This document shows, one piece after another, positions 6,206-8,435 of a DNA stretch of 8,435 nucleotides (the first letter of the stretch is position 1; each line of letters starts with the position of its first letter). The notes below the pieces were generated by a model, which saw nothing but the letters and a program-made list of their open reading frames with translations, ran no database searches and was not told the origin of the DNA. The DNA comes from an uncultured Ignavibacteria bacterium. Its GTDB lineage: Bacteria; Bacteroidota; Ignavibacteria; SZUA-365. The DNA is taken from positions 1-8,435 of the forward strand of contig CAJXSA010000159.1 in the NCBI GenBank assembly GCA_913060595.1, given 5' to 3'. Made by a program: the position numbers and the translations under genes.

Positions 6206-8203
6206 ATGAAATCAGCCGCTTTTTTTCTCCTGCTCCTCGTTCTGCTCTCCGGTGTAACGGATGCGCAGGACTATCAGCGCTATTCCCGCAGCGCCATCAG
6301 GCTCGGCCTGATCTCCGGGGTGAATATCGGCGGAGAGGAGGCGACACGGAAGTATGCCGAATACACCCCGCATCCCTTCGGCATGTTCGGCATGGATTAT
6401 TTCGTCGCGAACCGTTTCGCTCTCTCGGGCTCCCTGTACGCGGGGACATTGTCCGCAAATTTCTCGGGACGCGCACAGTTTCCCGAGTTCGCCCAGTACA
6501 TCATTTCGCGCTATGAAACGAAATACTATGGCGCCATGCTCGGGACTGCGTATGCACTTCCGCCGTTCCTCGGAATCACCATGCTCGGCAGACTGCATCT
6601 CGGCGGCATGATGCACCACACGCGTGTCAACGGTGACAACGGCTTTGACAACCGCATCTCGAAGGGCGCGATGCTCTTCGGCTTCGGGGGAGCGATCGAT
6701 TATCACTTCAACGAGGCGCTTTCCATGACGTTCGCCGCCGATCTGCTGCTGAGCAACAGCGATTACATCGACGGACTGCGTTCGGGAGAGGCGAATGACG
6801 CGCTCGCGCTGATCACCGTGGGACTGAATTTCCAGCTGCAGCCCGGGGAGGAAGAACCCGTTCGCGCACGCGCGTATGCCGCGCGCAGCAGGGAAACGGA
6901 CGGCGGAGAGTCTGACCGGGCCGAACGCTCTGCCCCTGCCGCAGAATATCAGCCGACGGAGCGCATGAATCGGACGGAATCCCGATCCACATTTACCGCG
7001 CAGCCCGCCGCATCCTCCGCCGAAACGGAGCGAGCAGCGGACGTGGATGCGGACGAGAATGCAGAAGAAAGTGGTGAAGAGGTCCGCGGGCGACCGGGAC
7101 GACCTGCGGCCGCTCCCGACGGCAGCGGACTGGCCCTGCGCACCGAGGCACCGCCGGAGCAGATCACGGAATCCGTCGATCTGGAGAACCTTCCGCTCAC
7201 CCTGTATACACAGCTGCTCCTGACACCGCTGCGCCGTCTGCGTGATCTCGAGGAACGACCGGATCTGTTCACGCTCAAGGTCTGGCAGACTGGCGGGGAC
7301 GAAATGCAGCTGAAAAGCTATGTGGAGATTCTGCGGGACGGAAAAGCCATCTACCAGGGAAATGCAGATCTCCTGCTCGACGGACCCCGTGATGCATTCA
7401 CCGCGGATGAATTCCTTGACCTCCCCGAACTGCTGCTGCGCAACCAGGGCGATGCACTGCTGCCGCGCGGCAACTACGTGGTGCGCATTTCAACGGTTGC
7501 CTGGGACCAGGAGCTGAGCAGTCTCGCACAGGGGAAATTCCTCAATATCGACCTGCGGCCGATCTTCGGCGCGCAGGCGGATGACGCGCGCGAGGTCATC
7601 ATCACACGCGCGGTGGATGTCGCCGCGGAGGGATCGGAAGAACTGCTGGTGAATTTTTTCCGCGCGGGGCGGTCTGCAGCGGAACGCGAAGCGGAAAGCG
7701 GAAGCAAACGCGCGAACCGCATGCGCGAACCGCTGCCGCTGGCTCCCATCGGGACCGTCGGCGCGAGGCGCGACGCCCTGCTTGCCGACGAGGTGCAGCA
7801 TTCCTTCACCGAAGCGCTCAAGCTGCAGAATCTTGCGGGTTCGTCGGGACGGGCGGAAAACCTGAATGTGGTCGTGTCTGAAGTGTATTTCCCGCTGGAC
7901 GCAGAGCAGCTTACCGCTGAAGCGCGCAGCACGCTCGACAACGTGGCGCGGCATCTGAATCAGCATCCCGAGCAGTTCGCGGAGATACGGGGGTATGCGA
8001 ACGACATCGGGGACGAAACGTACAACGAAATGCTCGCAGGAAAACGCGCGGATCGCGTGCTCGAATACCTCGTACGCCAGCGGATGCACGCCTACCGTCT
8101 CAGCATCTCCGAGGTTGAGCCGGAGGACATGGTATCCGGACCGGGCCAGGATCCCCGGCTCGGCCGCAGGGTGGAAATCGTTCTGAAAAACCGCGGCATG
8201 TAG
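6206..8203 (+). CDS. OmpA-family outer-membrane protein with extra middle domain
   Basis: 665 residues from the ATG at 6206, chosen because it begins directly with a signal peptide (MKSAAFFLLLLVLLSG, cleavage near TDAQ-DYQ). An in-frame ATG at 6188 adds six residues and cannot be excluded; neither has a Shine-Dalgarno site. Residues 30-212 alternate hydrophobic and polar residues, with Gly and aromatics (FGMDYFVANRFALSGSLY, then GLNFQL at the end), as in a small outer-membrane beta-barrel. Residues 213-318 are a charged, low-complexity linker rich in Glu, Arg, Ala and Ser. Residues 325-455 form a beta-rich domain I do not recognise (FTLKVWQ, YVEILRDGK, LPRGNYVVRIS). Residues 555-660 are an OmpA C-terminal domain: VYFPLDAEQL, RGYANDIGDETYN, LAGKRADRV and GRRVEIVL. 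Known OmpA domains hold peptidoglycan through an Asp and an Arg; here the Arg (614) is kept and the Asp position is Asn599. A role linking outer membrane and cell wall is inferred. Confidence 0.9.
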   Translation: MKSAAFFLLLLVLLSGVTDAQDYQRYSRSAIRLGLISGVNIGGEEATRKYAEYTPHPFGMFGMDYFVANRFALSGSLYAGTLSANFSGRAQFPEFAQYIISRYETKYYGAMLGTAYALPPFLGITMLGRLHLGGMMHHTRVNGDNGFDNRISKGAMLFGFGGAIDYHFNEALSMTFAADLLLSNSDYIDGLRSGEANDALALITVGLNFQLQPGEEEPVRARAYAARSRETDGGESDRAERSAPAAEYQPTERMNRTESRSTFTAQPAASSAETERAADVDADENAEESGEEVRGRPGRPAAAPDGSGLALRTEAPPEQITESVDLENLPLTLYTQLLLTPLRRLRDLEERPDLFTLKVWQTGGDEMQLKSYVEILRDGKAIYQGNADLLLDGPRDAFTADEFLDLPELLLRNQGDALLPRGNYVVRISTVAWDQELSSLAQGKFLNIDLRPIFGAQADDAREVIITRAVDVAAEGSEELLVNFFRAGRSAAEREAESGSKRANRMREPLPLAPIGTVGARRDALLADEVQHSFTEALKLQNLAGSSGRAENLNVVVSEVYFPLDAEQLTAEARSTLDNVARHLNQHPEQFAEIRGYANDIGDETYNEMLAGKRADRVLEYLVRQRMHAYRLSISEVEPEDMVSGPGQDPRLGRRVEIVLKNRGM

Positions 8204-8216
8204 CGCACGCACGATT

Positions 8217-8256
8217 GCGCGCCTGTGCTCCTATCGCAGGAGACCGCGCGCCTTTT
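8217..8256 (+). terminator. Possible terminator between convergent genes, inside the end of the BtpA-family frame
   Basis: GCGCGC at 8217-8222 and 8246-8251 can pair as an outer stem. CTCCT (8228-8232) and AGGAG (8238-8242) pair inside it around ATCGC, and CTTTT follows at 8252-8256. The internal loop weakens it and the T run is short. It would serve the plus-strand OmpA-like gene, and its right half lies within the last codons of the convergent gene. Confidence 0.35.
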
Positions 8257-8435
8257 CCGCGAACTGCCGGCTGCCGTCTGCATCCACCGGGGAGCGCGTA
8301 ATGCGTCCAACCTTGATCGCCGTGCCCACGATCACGCCATGGGCCAGCGCCAGGGTCTCGGCAAGTGTTTCCTGCCGCACGCCGCTGCCGACGAATACCG
8401 GAGCGGCAGTGCAGTCCGTCGCCTTCCGCACGTCC
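8231..8435 (-). CDS. BtpA-family TIM-barrel protein, C-terminal part (cut by window end)
   Basis: The minus-strand frame enters at the window end and closes with TAG at 8233-8231, giving the last 67 residues. Seen: PVFVGSGVRQETLAETL, then HGVIVGTAIKVG, RSPVDADG and a basic C-terminus. This is the closing pattern of BtpA/SgcQ-family proteins: the GSGV and GVIVGT loops are the seventh and eighth strand phosphate-site loops of a TIM barrel, followed by an NPVD-like stretch. BtpA was named for a role in photosystem I biogenesis in cyanobacteria, but family members are widespread in non-phototrophs, where the activity is not settled; SgcQ is encoded with sugar-metabolism genes. No photosynthesis genes are seen here. 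It is convergent with the OmpA-like gene, 27 bases apart. The true start lies outside the window. Other phosphate-binding TIM barrels end similarly, so the family call is good but not certain. Confidence 0.75.
   Translation of the reverse strand, partial: DVRKATDCTAAPVFVGSGVRQETLAETLALAHGVIVGTAIKVGRITRSPVDADGSRQFAEKARGLLR

Overview
The window looks like chromosomal DNA from a GC-rich, Gram-negative member of the FCB group (Bacteroidota, Ignavibacteria or Kapabacteria-like). Three things suggest this. One large secreted protein ends in a QNYPNPF-type C-terminal domain of the sort used by type IX secretion (T9SS). A neighbour is an OmpA-like outer-membrane protein. Shine-Dalgarno sequences are weak or absent at some starts. 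The exact lineage cannot be fixed from this stretch.

Layout. Positions 1-196 (minus strand) hold the first 65 codons of an unrecognised secreted protein with a clear signal peptide. Positions 197-776 are a long divergent intergenic region. It holds no convincing gene but has several inverted and direct repeats and a plausible promoter for the rightward genes. From 777 to 3643 lie glmS (glucosamine-6-phosphate synthase) and nadA (quinolinate synthase), 20 bases apart and probably co-transcribed. From 3699 to 6122 lies a large secreted FG-GAP/VCBS repeat protein with an ASPIC/UnbV domain and a T9SS-type tail. It is closed by a strong intrinsic terminator at 6155-6187. Immediately after, 6206-8203 encodes an outer-membrane protein with an N-terminal barrel-like region, a charged linker, an unrecognised middle domain and a C-terminal OmpA domain. 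Convergent to it, from 8231 to the window end on the minus strand, is the C-terminus of a BtpA-family TIM-barrel protein.

How they fit together. glmS and nadA are housekeeping enzymes for amino-sugar (peptidoglycan, LPS) and NAD synthesis; their pairing looks like a chance operon rather than a pathway. The two following genes both act at the cell envelope: one exported and probably surface-attached or secreted, one in the outer membrane with a peptidoglycan-binding-type domain. I see no defence system, mobile element, CRISPR array, tRNA or rRNA. The most unusual items are the repeat-rich region upstream of glmS, the lack of room for a promoter or leader at the OmpA-like gene, and an Asn in place of the usual peptidoglycan-binding Asp in its OmpA domain.
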